From positions 1 to 15,164 of the forward strand of contig NZ_JBQCGW010000123.1 in assembly GCF_051955275.1 (NCBI RefSeq): DNA of 15,164 nucleotides, written 5' to 3'. Shown here in pieces: positions 13,364 to 15,164 of this stretch. Source of the stretch: Pseudobacter sp051955275. Its GTDB lineage: Bacteria > Bacteroidota > Bacteroidia > Chitinophagales > Chitinophagaceae. The notes under the pieces are model-generated. The model had not been told where the DNA came from, made no database searches, and worked only from the letters and a program-made list of their open reading frames with translations. Positions within the stretch are counted from its first letter, which is position 1, and every line of letters starts with the position of its first letter. The position numbers and the translations under genes are program-made.

Positions 13364-15164
13364 ATGAAAAAAAACAGGATTTGCCCGGATTTTCCGTGGC
13401 TGCCTACCATAACAAAGCTTGTCCTTCTCATGAAACTGACCTTCGCCATAATATTGATTGGCTGTCTTCATGTATCAGCAAACGTACACTCCCAGCTGAA
13501 AGTGACCCTAAACATGCAATCCACGGATATCAGGAAAGTATTGACAGCTATTGAAAAAAAGACCAGCTTTCGTTTCCTCTTCAATTCAAGTCTGCTTGCA
13601 GAACAGCCGAAAGTGACCATCTCTGCCAATAATGAAGACGTTCTCTCTGTAGTAAACCGATTGCTGGCGAACACCCTCATTGCTTATGAAGTGCTCAACA
13701 ATAACCTGGTGGTACTCAAAAAAGAGAATACGGTCATTGACCAGACCTCGGTAAAAGGACGGATCACCAACGCCGCCGGCGAACCCCTCGCTGCCGTCTC
13801 CATTCGCGTGAAAGGCAGTAATGCCGGTACTTCCACGGATGCAGACGGAAGATATTCCATCGCTGTACCGGATGATGCAACCCTGGTGGTCTCATCCATC
13901 AGTTATCTTACCCAGGAAATACCGGTGAACGGTAGAGCAGAGATCAATGTAGTGCTTCAGACCAATAACGCACAATTGGAACAGGTGGTAGTGATCGGTT
14001 ATGGCACCGCTCAGAAAAGAGACCTCACCGGTTCGATCGCCAAAGTGGCCGGACGGGAAGTGGCCGACAAGCCCAATACCAACCCAATTGCCTCCCTCCA
14101 GGGAAAGGTATCAGGGGTAAGCATCATCAATACCGGCTTGCCGGGTCAGGAGCCAGATATCCGCATCCGTGGTACTGTGAGCCGCACCCAAACCAAGCCG
14201 CTGTATGTGGTGGATGGTCTGTTCAACGACAATATCAACTTTCTCAATTCCGCCGATATCGAATCCATGGAAGTGCTGAAAGATCCCTCCTCCCTCGCCA
14301 TCTTCGGAGTGCGTGGCGCCAACGGCGTGATCATCATCACTACCAAAAAAGGAAGAACAGGAAGGCTCACCGTGAACCTGAACTCAACCATCGGTGTGAA
14401 AAAGATCACCGATGAAGTGAAAATGACAAATGACTCCCAGTTCAAAATGCTGTACGATGAGCAGCGGCAGAACGAAGGCTCCGCCCCATTTGCGTATTAT
14501 GACCGCTATACAGGCAACTCAAACTGGGTGGACCTAATACAGAATAAAAATGCCATCATCACCAATAATAATATCAATATTTCCAGCGGCACAGAAAAGA
14601 ACAAATTCTACCTGGGAGTTGGTTATATAAAAGAGCAGGGCCTGATCAAACATGAGAATCTCGATAAGATCCTGCTCACCATCAATGATGAACTGCGCGT
14701 ATCCAAAGCCTTCAAGATCGGGTTCAACCTCAACGGGTACCGCGCCATCGTTCCTCCCGCCAACGACTTCATAAGCGCCATCACGGCCACTCCTATCGTA
14801 GTGCCTTTCAATACAGAAAAAGGGATTTATAACCGCCTTCCCGATGAGATCGGAGGACCACAGGTGGCTAACCCGTTAATGATGGTGGAAGAAAGAAAGA
14901 ACACTGACCTCCAACGCGAATACCGCGTCATCGGTAGTGTGACAGCTGAAGTTAATTTCCTGCGCGATTTCAACTTCAAGAGCACTTTCTATATGGACCT
15001 CGGTTTCAATAACCAGCGCCGTTACACACCACTGATCAAAGTTTGGTCGGCCGACCTGAACACCGAATCATTCCAGAACGGGTATAATACCACCAAGGTT
15101 TACCAGAAAGACAATACCTTCTCCAAGTTCCAGCAGGAATACCTGCTTACCTGGAAGAAAAACC
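13364..15164 (+). CDS. SusC/RagA-family TonB-linked outer-membrane receptor with STN domain, 3' truncated
   Basis: The frame is open from ATG 13364 to the right edge (600 complete codons), so the C-terminal barrel is missing. An extended signal sequence (1-44; a second ATG at 13430 starts the core MKLTFAIILIG) is followed by an STN domain (about 45-120, LNMQSTDIRKVLTAIEKKT). A carboxypeptidase-regulatory-like domain comes next (about 130-200, VKGRITNAAGEPLAAVSI...DADGRYSI), then the SusC signature QVVVIGYGTAQKRDLTGS (about 207-224) and a plug with SLQGKVSGV, IRIRGT, LYVVDG and GANGVIIITTKKG. Such receptors pair with a SusD-like lipoprotein to import glycans or other large ligands using TonB energy. 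The STN domain marks it as a transducer signalling to the upstream FecR-type protein and ECF sigma factor. Substrate is not readable here. Confidence 0.96.
   Translation, partial: MKKNRICPDFPWLPTITKLVLLMKLTFAIILIGCLHVSANVHSQLKVTLNMQSTDIRKVLTAIEKKTSFRFLFNSSLLAEQPKVTISANNEDVLSVVNRLLANTLIAYEVLNNNLVVLKKENTVIDQTSVKGRITNAAGEPLAAVSIRVKGSNAGTSTDADGRYSIAVPDDATLVVSSISYLTQEIPVNGRAEINVVLQTNNAQLEQVVVIGYGTAQKRDLTGSIAKVAGREVADKPNTNPIASLQGKVSGVSIINTGLPGQEPDIRIRGTVSRTQTKPLYVVDGLFNDNINFLNSADIESMEVLKDPSSLAIFGVRGANGVIIITTKKGRTGRLTVNLNSTIGVKKITDEVKMTNDSQFKMLYDEQRQNEGSAPFAYYDRYTGNSNWVDLIQNKNAIITNNNINISSGTEKNKFYLGVGYIKEQGLIKHENLDKILLTINDELRVSKAFKIGFNLNGYRAIVPPANDFISAITATPIVVPFNTEKGIYNRLPDEIGGPQVANPLMMVEERKNTDLQREYRVIGSVTAEVNFLRDFNFKSTFYMDLGFNNQRRYTPLIKVWSADLNTESFQNGYNTTKVYQKDNTFSKFQQEYLLTWKKN

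Noticed and set aside
1..15164. Search for CRISPR arrays, insertion sequences, integrases, toxin-antitoxin or phage-defence genes
   Set aside because: No regularly spaced repeats, terminal inverted repeats, transposase/integrase motifs or defence domains were found; the tRNA has no attached direct repeat or integrase nearby.

Overview
The window looks like chromosomal DNA of a member of the Bacteroidota, most likely the Chitinophagaceae (Chitinophaga-like). The evidence is a SusC/RagA-type TonB-dependent receptor with an STN domain preceded by an ECF sigma factor and a FecR-type anti-sigma factor, promoter-like boxes of the Bacteroidota form TAnnTTTG, the absence of Shine-Dalgarno sequences, several TTG starts, and a tRNA gene with no encoded CCA. 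No phage, transposon, integron or CRISPR signature was seen, and both end genes are cut by the window.

Region A (1-5924, + strand) is one tightly packed transcription unit. It holds the REC-Hpt tail of a large hybrid sensor kinase, a stand-alone CheY-like receiver, a membrane-anchored HEAT-repeat protein, a processive-type family 2 glycosyltransferase and a membrane phosphatase-fold transferase of the LTA synthase family. HEAT and glycosyltransferase genes share ATGA, and the glycosyltransferase and transferase genes overlap by 14 bp. Facing it on the - strand (5984-8413) are a TPR plus beta-barrel outer-membrane protein (YaiO-like) and, 12 bp downstream of it, a membrane-anchored protein I do not recognise. 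Together they read as a candidate phosphorelay-controlled system that makes, decorates and exports a surface polysaccharide. This is inferred from gene content and order. It is the most interesting part of the window.

Region B (8506-11248, - strand) is housekeeping. hflX, a ribosome-associated GTPase gene, is stop-start coupled (TAATG) to a small Rieske ferredoxin-like gene. Upstream is a single outer-membrane beta-barrel gene with its own promoter-like box and a strong terminator, and then a CAT-anticodon tRNA with promoter, leader hairpin and terminator.

Region C (11338-15164, + strand) is a typical cell-surface signalling and nutrient-uptake locus: ECF sigma factor, FecR-type anti-sigma factor, then the first 600 codons of a SusC-like receptor with a signalling STN domain. 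A SusD-like lipoprotein gene is expected just past the right edge. Two inverted repeats sit in the 181-bp leader between the anti-sigma gene and susC. No gene-free stretch longer than about 300 bases occurs.
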